Below, in pieces: positions 12,801-24,422 of a DNA stretch of 64,000 nucleotides; within the stretch, counting starts at the first letter, position 1; every line of letters starts with the position of its first letter. The translations under genes and the position numbers were made by a program. The notes below the pieces were generated by a model. The model was not told the DNA's origin and made no database searches. It saw nothing but the letters and a program-made list of their open reading frames with translations. The stretch covers positions 1,726,483 through 1,790,482 of the forward strand of contig VWZL01000808.1 of the NCBI GenBank assembly GCA_013396915.1, written 5' to 3'. The DNA comes from Stercorarius parasiticus (lineage: Eukaryota > Chordata > Aves > Charadriiformes > Stercorariidae).

Positions 12801-15800
12801 TGGGGCCAGCCTGCTCAGCGTACAAAAAAAGGATAGCCTCCTTGCAGCCCTTCTTGATCCCGTATATCTCTGGTTAAAGACACTAATCTTTTACAGAATT
12901 TTATTTCTGTAGCTTTCACCGGTGAGCAAGAGATGTGAGGAGGCCAATTAATTCATTTTCAGGGATGCGATAAATTACAAAAGGGGACAAAAGGTTTAAC
13001 CCAAGGTGAAACTGAATTTTAAAGCTGCTACTTAGCTCCCAAAGCACGTGTCTCCCGTCTCAGGACACAAACTTACTCATAATTACTTTGCCAAGTCTTA
13101 CTAATGCACACAGCATATCCAACATTTCACATTACTGCACGTCAACATACTGGTTCCATTAATATACATCCGAAAATAAAGACAGATCGCAGAATTGATA
13201 AGCTTTTTATCCCTTGAAAACATGCGCAGATTTTAAGAACAAGCAGGTAGACTCAGCATATATCAACAACATACTTGTCACAGAATGGGAAACAGAAATG
13301 TTAATTTTTTTCTTTAAAAGGTGTAAATAAAGTAATTTTGTATGTCTTAACCTGGGATGAAACTGGGATGTACATGCACAGAAAGTAGAATCTACTTTGT
13401 AACACCTCTTATATATTCACCCACAGATGCACCAATCCAATACCTAAAGGCTTATAAAAATCTCACTGTTGGTTCTTTTATAACCTAAACCAAGTGAAAA
13501 GAAACAGAGGATGATGGCCCATAGCTGAAGGATGATCGTGATTAGAAGAAAGGAAAAGGGGTGGAAATTGCATCAAAACAGTTTGAACAGGGTTTGTTTC
13601 CTTTGTGATCAAAATAAAACAACAGAAACACAAGAAGATTTCCCCCTTCAGGATTAACACACCCTGGTACCTGCTAGAACCTCCCAAACAATCTTACCAC
13701 CCACATACGCAAACAAAAAAGCTCTTTGTATAACAATGATGCAAGGAAAAAATTGCACAGGAGAGTAATGCCTTATATAAAGAAGACACGACATCAAGAG
13801 ACATGCAGGCACATTTTTTGTGCCAAAGTAAAATGTTCCCTTTTGAGCATGCCTGATGTCAAGAGACTGATGGATGTTCAAAAGCTCAAATTCATGAACT
13901 TACATGAATATGATCTTAAAAAGGTGGGAAAACATATAGATTTTTCAAATGCTTTCTTGGACCATGAAATGCTTTCAACAAAAGCTTATTCACTTTGAAT
14001 TGCTTCATTGTTTAGTGTTGGTATCTGTGTAGCACCTGAAAGTTTGAGGCTGATCAGCAGGTGGCCCAAGTAGGAGATACACTTGACCAGATCACGGGGC
14101 TGGGATTCTTCCAGGGAACAGCCAACAATGAGGTACAATGGGACAAGCATAAGTTGTCTTAAATTTACTTCTCAAGTTATATTCTCTGGCCTCCAAGGTT
14201 CCCATCTAAATCCCTACAGTCAGTGACATGTGGCTGTCAGGACTGGGTGGGAACACCTGTATCCTGCCCTCTCTGGGCAGTGGGGCTTGGGATCTTCACA
14301 GATCTCCCCCATAACAGTGTCCACAAATGCCTGATCACAGCTGCCTTTACCTTCAGGAAGTGCAACCACAGAGGGAGGAAATGTTCCTTTCAGAAGACAA
14401 ACACAAAGTTTTGTGGAGACACAAGGAACAGACGGGAAATTGAAATACAGGGACATACTGTCTTGCAGAACAGCCCCAAGAAACTCAAAAACATACAAAC
14501 GGCCGCTGTGATTCCATGTGTGTGCTTGAAGTCCCAGACAGCTGTATGTGAATCACAGAGAGGGACGTATGGCAGCTCTTCAGACCACATGAATCAGCAG
14601 CAGCGACAGGGAAGCAGAAACTCAAACGGAAGTTCCTGGAGGAAGCAGAGTGCGGCACGCATGATGTCAGCTGAAATGGCTACAAGTCTCAGTTCCTCGC
14701 CACAAATTTGTCTTCCCATATTCCTGTTGCTACGTGAATAACTCCTCACTTCTTGGTAGGCTGAGGGGGAAAAGCAGATTTTTTGGAAGAGGGGGAAATG
14801 ACAGAGCACATGCCAAAGTCTGCGCTTGGCCAAACGAACAAAGGAAAGGATACAGCTGAGTAATTTCCTAAAAGGCTGAGATGATCAAAGAACAGACAAG
14901 GCTTTGCTATGTTACATGTACACTGGATGTCCCCCCAGAAATTCAAAATACTCTGGGAGGGAGAAAGTCACCTAGCCAGAACAGGTTCAATGTCACTTTG
15001 TGCTGAAGACGTGGATGCACATAGATGGCATCTGTCCTGGAAATACAACACTTCACCTCGCCGCTTTATACTAAAGGTATCTTGCTGAATGGGTCATGCT
15101 ATCTGGCTGAATTAATATATCCTAAAGTGCAAAACGCTCCTGCTCCTGCTCCTCTTCGGGCTGGCACACAATACTGCTGGTTCCTGCTGCCTGCTCTTCT
15201 CCTTAAATGACGTTTTTCTTCCCAATTCAACATCCATCCCACAATGACAACTCTCTCAAGACAATAGTCTCACAAAACTTCTGACTTAGTTGCTTTCTAA
15301 AAAGTGTTTTCTGTGGAAAAAATTGCTGCCAGGAATGGCAGGAATTCTCTGGCTGAGCCACAGATCATTGTAAGGAAATTTAATTTCCTGTTTTGCTGGT
15401 TAATGCCACAGTTCTAGCCACAACAAAAGTTAATTTTCTTTTAAAAGAAATTAAAAAATAATAATCCATGAGAGAGCTCATACATCTGTTGGCAGCAGAA
15501 ACAGACCTGCATATCATGATAAATTAAGGGCTCTTTACGGTTGTCTAGTACCCTACAAAACAGGATTTGAATCACGACTGCACACTTCCAAACAGCAAGC
15601 TGTAAGAGGCAGCACTATGTTAACCATTTTTCTGGCAAAAAGTCAGGTTTTATAGAGACTGCGGGAAAATAATGGAAGATTGGCAAGGAGCATTATAAAC
15701 ACACTCAAGCAACCTGCAGTTGAGGTGTAGAAAAACACATATATCATACTCGTCGTTTAGCCTTGTGTAGCGGACAAGTAGAACGTGTGTGCTTCAATAA

Positions 15801-16649
15801 CACTGTGACAAACTTAGAGGCACCCTATCGAACAAGCTTGAGATTTCTGCCCTGCTGTCATAAAGATCAGAGCACAATGGTAAACTACACCTGTGCGCAT
15901 CCCTGAAATACAGGCAAAAAAAAGCAAGGTTGGTGATCCTCTAACATGGAGAAAGCTCCATGGTGCCTGCATCCCCGCCCGGGTGCTGCTTCAGGAATCC
16001 CCTGGTTGGCGAGGCAATGAAAATTAATTTACTCTTTGCATTTAATCCGTGGTTTTGTGGTTGTTCCTGCATCCTCAGACTCAGACTGTGTCACAGAGAG
16101 ACCCGGACAGTCCCTAGACCATTACCTTATTCTGCCCATTATATTAATGAACTTGCTTCTGCAATGGAACACAGACAGCTATGTCCCTCGATGACACAGC
16201 AGGTAGACCTTACTTGTTTCTGAAGGCTAGACTGCCACTTACAGCTTGCAAAGGTAACTAATTCTCATGCTGAAGGGACATAAGTTGACAGGCAGTGGGA
16301 CTAGCCACTTCATGGCTTTCTTTTACTAATTACCTCTACTGAGCAAGAATAAGCTGCTTGCCACGTAATTACCCACAGAAGCCCCACTGGGGTCCTGTCC
16401 ATTTTTAGATTGCCGGAACTGACTCTCACCAGAGAAATGCTGCCTCCATACACTAAAGGGTCACAGACTCCCTTAGACTGGATGGGCCCTCAGCTGGTCT
16501 CTGGTTCATTCTCATGTCTCAAAGGCGGGTCAACAGCAAATTTCCAGCAGTGCGGGTGGGGTTTTGCCCAGCTGGGTCCTGAAAGCCTCCATGATGGACG
16601 CTCCAGAGCGACACGTCCCACTGCTGTTATCTGCATCTTGGTTTTGTTG
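9801..16649. other. Unassigned non-coding tract
   Basis: No recognised genes or transposon bodies. Includes the longest stop-free ATG frame in the window (14223-14741, +, 172 codons), whose product has no recognisable domain, no compositional signature and no clear flanking splice or promoter signals. A (GCTCCT)3 repeat lies at 15136-15153. The last 250 bases may be further-diverged CR1 sequence continuous with the next element. Confidence 0.6.
15136..15153. repeat. (GCTCCT)3 microsatellite
   Basis: Three exact tandem copies of a 6-bp unit. Confidence 0.8.
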
Positions 16650-17640
16650 GGTTTTTTTCCCCATATATGAAACCTCTCCAGGCAAAGTATGAACCATTAA
16701 CCACTACTCTTTGAGCCCAATGATCCAGCCAGTTATTAACCCATATAGTAGTCTACCCATCGAGACCGTAATGTCCCAAGTAGCCTATGAGGACAGTATT
16801 GCTAAAGTCAAGATAGAAGACATCCATCACTCTCTCCTCATTCACAAATCTAGTCACTTCATCATAGAAGAAAATCAGTCAAACATCATTTATCTTTGGT
16901 ACACCCATGCTTGCTATTCCCGATCGCGTTTCTCTCTATGCTCCCAGAAACAACCTTTGCTAGAAGTGATCTATCTTTTGAAGACAGGTGGAAAATTTGC
17001 CTTTCCTAAGTTATCAGGGATCTTCTTTGATACCTTTCAAAGATGATAGTGTGTGATATCACTATGACATCAGCCAGCACACTTGGATGCTTCCCTTCTG
17101 GTCCCATGTATTTGTACAGATTGAGATTTCTCAAGAGATCCGTGACTCAATCTTCTTCCATTAGGGATAGTTTGATGACATGGAGGCTTAGAAGACTTTG
17201 TTGGTGAAAACTGAGGCAAAGATTGCATGGAGTACCTCAGCTTCACCTGCACCTGCAGTCATTAAGTCACCTGTCCCATTCAGCAATGGGTCACATTTTC
17301 CATGTTTATTCGTTTACTAGTAATGTAACAGTAAAAGCTCTTGCTTCCCTTGATGTCACTTGCAAACGCCGACGGCAGGTAAACTTTGGCTTTCCTAACA
17401 CCATCCCTATATGCCCCTACAATGTTTCAAAATTCCTCTTCTGTAGCCCATTCCTTCTTCTACCTCTTGTATACTGCTTTTTTGCACTGGAGCTCAAGCA
17501 TGGGTTATTTGGTCAGCTAAGCCAGTCTCGCCAGTCTCCCGATACGCTTCCTTCTTTTCACAAGTGCAAGGATGAGCTGTTCTTGTGCTAAGAGGAGGCT
17601 GTCCCTAAAGACCTGACATGCTAGGTCTTTCAAGCCAAAG
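16650..17640 (-). mobile_element. CR1 LINE fragment, reverse-transcriptase region
   Basis: Old CR1 non-LTR retrotransposon on the - strand. The reverse complement of about 16800-16885 reads LIFFYDEVTRFVNEERVM followed by DVFYLDFS, matching the CR1 reverse-transcriptase core FYDEVTRLVDEGRAVDVVYLDFSKAFDTV. The reverse complement of about 17062-17117 gives YMGPEGKHPSVLADV, matching the upstream CR1 block MGPDGMHPRVLRELADV, in the correct relative order and spacing. At base level, 16700-16760 follows the segment encoding WVKNWLDG, and 17205-17590 follows the CR1 segment upstream of the RT core. Internal stops, frameshifts and a deletion near the KAFDTV position show it is dead. Left and right edges are approximate; diverged continuation to about 16400 is possible. 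Confidence 0.9.
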
Positions 17641-19946
17641 CAAATCAATGCATGCTGTTTTTGTCAGGGCTTAAACTTCCAAAATTTGATTACCTGAATT
17701 TAGAGATTTCCAGGTGTTAAGAGGGTAGTGACACCAGCTCTACTGGAAACTCATTGTGCTATGTGAAAAATCTCTAGCTTTGCATTCAAAGTCTCATGCA
17801 ACGCACTTAAAGCATTGCTACAAGAGTTGTTGACTGTTACATGTGCCTACACAATGGTCACATCTCAGTTTGCAGAAAGACATCTTCAACATTTCCTGCT
17901 TCCAATGCATTGAGCTCATCACATAGCAGGGTAGATGACAGAAACAAGGGTGTGGATCTGAGACCTGTGATTATTAGCCGAGAGTGCTGGTGCAAAGCAA
18001 CGAATTTCTGGGGCTCGAAACCAAGGAGAAGAGAAGGCAGGAAATGAGGATGAGAAGGTCATGTCTGTGGTGCAGCTGAAGCAACAGGTGTAGTAATTGG
18101 TAGAGAACTCTGACTGGAAACCAGTTCTCAATATCTTCCTGTTGTCACTACAGCTATGAAACCCAGAGAGGTTGTGGGGATTGCACTTTCCACTAATACA
18201 TGCACAAAGAACAGGTCCAAAAGGCTTAGGTGCTGCAGATGAAATATGCTGGGGATAACAAAGTCCCCTTTCATTGTTGTTTTTACCCAGAGCAACACAA
18301 AAAATTAAGATATTTAAGAAAAAAAAAATATTATTCTCTTGGTAGATCATTATGGTTGCCCAGCTGAGGCTGGAAACATTTGGAAAGGCTATAGGCTGAC
18401 CAGCCTTAACCCTCCCTCCTTTCTTTTCTCTTATTAATAAGCCTTATCGCATGGCTCTAATGGTGGGGATTAGCTTATTTTTTTTCCCACAGGACTCATT
18501 AACATTTAGATTGAGTTTGCAGCCAAAATGCCCCAGTTACACTAACTACTGCAACAGCACATGAAGTAAGCGCTATCTATATACGTGAGAGGACAAGGCA
18601 CAAAGAAAGTACAGGGGGCATTTACAACGTACAAGAAAATTATTCTTATGAGAACAGTTGCATGGCATATTCCTTTCATAACTCTCTTTTAAAATGTTTT
18701 CGTTAAGATCTTTATCGGGGAATAAGTGACATTGTAGTACATAAAGGAGAGGAAGAAAAGCAGGGGAGCCAAAAGCGTGGAAGGGACTGAAACTGGCTGC
18801 TGGAGTATTGAATCAATAGCGGAGTAGAAGGCAGTTAGGAGGAGGTCTGGATGTTACAGGACAGAGGGTAAATATAACCAGCTTCCTAATTTTAGAGCCC
18901 CCAGATGCCAGAGGCTATCACATTTTCAAGCTATCAAACAAGTGGGGCAGATATTACTAGGTTTGATCTCATCCTGGGCTCTTTTTTGCTTTCAGAAGGG
19001 AGCCTGAAAGCCCCGGAAAAGGCTGTAGTCTCATTCACTGCAAGTTTCTCCCAAGCTACTGTCATTCTCAGTACAGAACAGAATAAAATAAATTTGCAAG
19101 TAGCTTTACACTGTCTTGGAAGCTCTCTAAGGCATCCAAGGAAATAATTTATCAAAGAAATAAAATTGTTGCATGTCTACTGTAGGAAACAAACGTTTCC
19201 ACTGGACAAACATACTTATTGTTTTAAAAATCCAACGTCCCCTACGATTGACACCCAGTCATCAGCAATATAACAGCAAAAGAAACCATCACTAGGAAAA
19301 TACCTGCTCCTGGCTACTACAGTTACATAAATAAATAGGTTAGCTATTGCATTGTGCTTTGGATGAAGGCAGATCCAGGCTACAGGTTCTGGAAGAACAT
19401 AAAGCATCTGCTTGCGTTATAAGCGCTAATGAAGTGGAAGACATGGCCCGTGACCCACCTCCCAAAGGTGAGGTCTTACTGTGGCCGAACTTCCAATGAA
19501 TGCAAGGACACAGCATGGTTGTGGGAACATTGTTAGTCCTGGTGTTCATGCTGGACACAAGTCTGTGCATCCAGCTAGAATTGAGCGAGTCAGACTTAAA
19601 ATAACCACAGGAGCTATTCAAACAAGCAGTCCCACCCCAAAGTGGTATATCTCTTCCCCAAAAGCAACAGCTTCTCTTCTGGTAGGATGCTTCACTGCTT
19701 CTTTATCACTCAGCTACCTCCTTTCCTGTCCTTGGTATGCCACAGATTGCTTAGAAGCAAAGAAAGCCTCCCTACTCCCCCACGCTTGCTCATCCCTAAT
19801 TACCTTCCCCAACCCATTAAACAAAACCCTTTCTCCAGAAACCTGGGGGTTTTGCTGTATCAAAACTGCTTCTCTAGTTCTGTCATGCACACACTGACAC
19901 ACAAAATGTTCTTACATCACTAAGATGCAAAACACATTGTTCCGGA

Positions 19947-19990
19947 GCCAGAGTTTTCAAAACCAGAGTTTTCAAAGCCAGCATTTCCTG
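19947..19990. repeat. 15-bp tandem repeat, about 2.7 copies
   Basis: The units GCCAGAGTTTTCAAA and ACCAGAGTTTTCAAA are followed by a diverged GCCAGCATTTCC. This looks like a recent slippage-type duplication. Confidence 0.8.
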
Positions 19991-21310
19991 TGGGCTCCCT
20001 AGAAACAAAAAGGGTTTATGGAGCCGATTTCTGCAAAGCCTGATGTTCCGGTCAGTCAATTGTGTGCAACTATTGCTACATATTCCTGACTTAGAAGCCT
20101 TCACACTGCACCATGTCCTCACTGGCATCCTCTGCACCGCCAGTTGCTTCTCTCAAACCAGAACACGTCTCCCTCCTCCCCTCCCTGCAAAGCGACACAG
20201 CTGTAACTGTAACCCCAAGAGTTTCAGAACTGCCACAAGTCTCAAGTGCTAGAATGAGCATCATCAGTCACGTCCCCTGAATATCCTAGCACTATATTTC
20301 CCCTCCTATGTAAGGTGTTTAATGGTGAATTAATTAACTGAACAGGCAGTAAAGTACACATACGTGTGTGCGTGTCAGAGTGTTAGGGGAAATCAGGGCA
20401 AGGTGGAGAAAGAGCAAAGGAAGAGGAAGGGAGGAGGATGACTGGAATGACAAACCTGGGTATGGCTTCCTTGTGCACCCAGCTGCCATATTCCCTGCTC
20501 CTCAGATCCCAGCTATAAAGTGGGAAGCACACCTCGGCGAGGTGTTGCAAATATAAAGACACTGGAAGACTGTGAAGTCACACACCTACAGCAGTAAGCC
20601 ATGTAAACAGATCAGGTAGGAAGGAACAGTATCTGTTCCTGTAAAATAGGATAAAGCGTAAGCACCGAACAGGGTGAGGCAGCTGGGGTGGGGAAACAGA
20701 CCAGACAGGAATGGGGAGATTCCTACCAGGAATGAGATTCCTGGTTCATACAGGACTCTTGTCTGTTATTGTTTCCTTCTTTCCCAATCTGTGTTTGAAG
20801 CAGGAAGAGAGGGGAAATGGTATGTAGTTCGGAACACAGTCCTAGACCGGCACTTACCAAATCTACCTTTGACAAACCTCCTGAACTTTCTAAGGCTTCA
20901 CTTCCTCACCACTTCCTCAGCTGTGGATGGCATTGGTTCAGTGCTTTCACTCGTCACACAGCAGGGTAAAACCCCTTCTCCTCCAACCATACTGTGCTTG
21001 TAAGACTTCACTAATCTAGCACGTACATCTACTAACGTTGCCTTCATTTCTCTGCCACCCCTTTCAGGCCAATTTTTACTTCCTTCTTGCTCACCCTCAG
21101 TAAAATTCTACTTTATCTCTCTAGCCACGTCTTTCCTATTAAGGAGGAAATCTGAATTAATCCCCTCCTGGGAGTCTACTGCTTTCAAAACAACTCATTT
21201 GCAGCAGGTTAACAATAACTGAATGTCAAGGCTTAGTTAGTCCTTGAAATTTTCCACTCAAACTGAAAGCAAAGATTTCAGACATCATTGTGGCAAATAG
21301 CTAATATATA

Positions 21311-21358
21311 AAATGATGAGATATATGATAATGATGAAAATGATGAAATATGTGATAC
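21311..21358. repeat. ATG/ATA-rich low-complexity stretch
   Basis: Imperfect repeats of GATGA and ATAT units; a degraded simple repeat. Confidence 0.7.
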
Positions 21359-22004
21359 GTAAAAGATGCTAGAGTAGGTTTCTGGAAGCAAATCCCAAGA
21401 AAGGCCTTTTCAGTTATTGCACAAGCTTTTTTTGCTTTCCTCATCCTACACAAGCCAAAGATTGGGAAACACCCATACCAAGGGAGACACCTAAAGCCAG
21501 ACAATCATTAAGCCTGACACTGGGCGTGCCTTCATTAGAGTGCTAGGTGCATGACAGGCCCATTTAGACAAAGATATAAGATAGCAGTTTATTTGTAAAA
21601 CAGCGGGGCCCGCCACAGTTCTTGTCTAAAGCTTTCAACAGGGACAGTCAGGTGAGCGCTCAGGCTCCAAAGGCGACCTCCTCCATCCCCCTCTCCCCAT
21701 CACACCGTGCTGTAAAGCGAGCCTTTTTCTAGTTGCTACAAGGCTTTCTACTAATGATCACATCAAGACCCAGAATTAGGACACTTCAAGACAGACAGTA
21801 TGTTCCCAGTTAGAACAGGTACTGCGGAGAGACAACATCTAAGATCTGTGCATACCTTTCTTTTTGTGGTTCATTCTTTAGGATGCTACATGCAAACTGT
21901 TCTACAACATGTTCACATAGATGAGAAGCGCTGGTTTCAAATAGCACAGCTTGAGAAAACAGTAAGTAAACTGACTTGGATTTTAAGCAGTACAAAGCTG
22001 GAGA

Positions 22005-22038
22005 GCAGGCATCAGTAAAGTGCAGGCATCAGTTAAAT
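22005..22038. repeat. 17-bp tandem duplication
   Basis: GCAGGCATCAGTAAAGT is followed directly by GCAGGCATCAGTTAAAT, differing at two positions. Confidence 0.85.
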
Positions 22039-22517
22039 GACCCTTACAGTAATGTAAACATAAGAAAAGACAGCTTCTCCTGCGTACATTTTTTTGGTTA
22101 TACTTCTACAGCAATAAATCACACTTTAAAAACCTCTGCACACACACTTCAAGTTGATAAAACAGCTTTCCACTAGTGATTAATGCATTGCAAAGTCAAC
22201 TTCACCATTGGTTAAGCTTTAGAAGGAAACTACTACATTTCAGCGTGCATGTGTTTGATATGAACTAGAGGCTAGTTAGTCCACGGGACCAACCGTATGT
22301 TGCATGAGCATTCACAACTCTCACTACAGTTTAGGATGATAGAAAAAAAAAAAAAGCAGCTTCAGGTCTCAAGATTATAAAATTTAACCCACAGCCTAAT
22401 CCATACAACCTGTTCAATGGAGACTAAGACCGCCATAAAACTAGCTTAATAAGTAATGTTGCAACTACCTGTTTGTTTTCAATATTGAGGCAATTAGGGT
22501 AAACAAATAAACCTTAC

Positions 22518-22631
22518 CTTAATTCCTTTAGTAATTCCATTTTTCTTATAGATTCCACTTTTTAAGAGGTTATTCTGTTTCTGATGATGATGATGTAGAT
22601 GTCCATTGCAGACAGCACTGGGATTAGCCAT
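22518..22631 (-). CDS. Candidate first coding exon, gene not recognised
   Basis: On the - strand an ATG at 22631 opens 38 codons that end exactly at a strong splice donor, AAG|GTAAGG (intron begins at 22517), leaving phase 0. The start context AAACAGATGG fits a good vertebrate initiation site (A at -3, G at +4). The peptide begins MANPSAVCNGHLHHHHQKQ and ends KKNGITKGIK: hydrophilic, His/Gln/Asn/Lys-rich, without hydrophobic segment or stop, as expected for a cytosolic N-terminus. Upstream, CTACTGTCTTTTTTAAAG (about 22686-22703) could be the acceptor of an exon carrying a 5' leader; TTTAAACAG just before the ATG is an alternative, weaker acceptor. I do not recognise the protein. It may be a chance ORF next to a GTAAG, since a GAT microsatellite contributes the His run. 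Confidence 0.35.
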
Positions 22632-22703
22632 CTGTTTAAATTAGTCAGATTCTCAGTTCTTAAGGGTGTCTCAGGTCTTTCTACTTTAAAAAAGACAGTA
22701 GGA

Positions 22704-24297
22704 CGAGCAGATAAAGTTCTTGGTTAAGGCCTGAAAGGTATCCAACTGGTCTGTCAGGATTTTCCAGGATGAGAGGAGGAACTGTCTTTTGCAATATCTT
22801 AGAAACTTAAAACTGTTTCTTTCATACACCTTCAGTCCCAGCAAGCTAGAACGCAAAATACATAGCAGGAGGTGTGCTCTTAAAATCTCTGAAAAATACT
22901 GCTCATTGCTGGCTGTTGTATGAACACAGCTTCTATGAGTCAACAAGACTGCTGCAGCTATCAAGAAGTGGGTGGATCCAGAGGCGGAGACACTTAAAGA
23001 TATATTACCTCTTAAATATCTCCCAGTGAGGAACATTACATTTTTTTCTCCTCAACGTACAGCTATGTTACTCTATTTAGGGTAATAAAATGTTTTGAAA
23101 ATTTAAACAGAGTAATCTTTAAAATTACATGGGTCATCTTGCTAGGAATATATTGACTGAAAAAAGTATTTTGCTGAGTAGAACAGAACAACTTTTTTTT
23201 TTTTTTTTTTGAGTCTCTTACATAGGTAGCACAACAGACACAACAATAACCCTGCAAGGAAATGGAAAGCATTTTAGTATTAAAATCAAATTTTATCTAG
23301 AGCTAGAAACCATATATTTGGCCCTATCCTACAGATGCGTGCACAGGTGTTTACTAGAGTGAACTGTTCCTTTAAACTCAGTTTGGCCAGTAATGGGATA
23401 AATGGCATGCTATTATAATTAATGAGAAATGGACTTTTATAAAGTTGATTAATTTAATTTTAAAACAAGTAAGGCTTCAATCACATGTGAAACTACTAAG
23501 CAGGACTAAAATACAGCCTTGCTTTTAAGACAAGAGTTTATTGATTGTGGAAATACTCACATATATTGTCTTTGCTGAACCAAATTCTCATGTTTCAGAT
23601 TTTAGTGGCAAAACATAAACGTGTAAGCTTCTCTGGCAGCATTTGATAGAATCACTTCCTCCCAAAATAATTAAAATTTGTGTGGAGACAGATTAAAGGA
23701 AAGCCGTATTATAATATCCATTTTGGAAAACAGTAAGGATGAAAGGCTGGTAGAACAAAAATACTTGGAGTGTTTTAATTAGAAAAAATTACTATGTCAT
23801 CTTGGCAATGAAATGTGATATACAGAAAAAGCAGCCTACAACTTCAGTATGTGGAATGTAGGAGATTAAATGTTAAATGAACCGCTGTGAAAATATACAG
23901 GGAAACACATTGCATTGGTTTGGAAAACTTGTCTTAGGCATGTATTGAATTGCTAAAATGTATTTTCTCCTTTGAAGTGATTTGCAAAGTGGGATATCGT
24001 AATATGTTGGAAAAGCTTTCATCCCTACCTAAGGGAGACCTGAACTGAACTGCGTTTAAAAGAAATATCTGTGCAACTTTCCTTCTGCATTTCACCTAAT
24101 TCCATACCACCCACTGGTTTCCAGAGACTTCCACTAAGATCTGTAGAAAACCCCCTCGCACCAGGAAGTATTCTTCATTTGGGAATTATTTCCTTGATTG
24201 TCACAGTAAATCAAACATCTGTAAAACATGCCATCTGCTCAGTCAATTACTGATCATCTTGACCCTGTTGCAATAAAGGTAAGACAAGAAAACTTAC
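22704..24297. other. Non-coding tract between two exon candidates
   Basis: AT-rich, no recognised transposon apart from the T18 run. If the flanking exon candidates belong to one gene, this is its intron. A - strand frame at 22686-23036 (116 codons) shows no recognised domain. Confidence 0.5.
23193..23210. repeat. Poly-T tract (18)
   Basis: Longest homopolymer in the window. No retroelement body was identified beside it. Confidence 0.9.
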
Positions 24298-24380
24298 CAG
24301 AACAGCATTCTTCCCCTTAACAGCTTCCAGTGCCTCAGCTAGCACCTCTGCCAGGTAACGCTTCCCAACAGCCTCAGCAC
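24298..24380 (-). CDS. Candidate internal coding exon, gene not recognised
   Basis: On the - strand a stop-free frame runs to a consensus splice donor, TTCTG|GTAAGT (intron begins at 24297), ending in phase 0. The encoded stretch includes GAEAVGKRYLAEVLAEALEA then VKGKNAVL, a compositionally normal amphipathic-helix-like sequence. The most likely acceptor is GCCCTGGAAG|GTGCTGAG with a moderate pyrimidine tract; the frame itself stays open upstream to about 24422, so the exon could be longer or the ORF could start at an internal ATG. The phase fits the candidate 1.7 kb downstream at 22518-22631. I do not recognise a family. Confidence 0.3.
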
Positions 24381-24422
24381 CTTCCAGGGCACAAAGTGAT
24401 ACAATTAACATCTCATGTCTGT

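Larger units (their letters stand above)
17641..22517. other. Unassigned non-coding tract
   Basis: Nothing recognisable as a gene. Contains local tandem duplications at 19947-19990 and 22005-22038 and an ATG/ATA-rich low-complexity stretch around 21311-21358. Open frames here (up to 143 codons, 17919-18350 on -) carry no recognised motif. Confidence 0.6.

Noticed and set aside
14223..14741. Longest stop-free ATG frame (172 codons, + strand)
   Set aside because: No recognisable domain, signal peptide or membrane segment, no start context or splice context; overlapping frames on the other strand are similarly open, so length alone is weak evidence in 64 kb.
17919..18350. 143-codon - strand frame next to the CR1
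   Set aside because: Product does not match CR1 ORF1 or ORF2 and has no recognised domain.
20860..20950. - strand donor-like ATTTG|GTAAGTGC at 20859-20866
   Set aside because: All three frames upstream of the donor contain stops within about 45 bases, so it is not a coding exon end.
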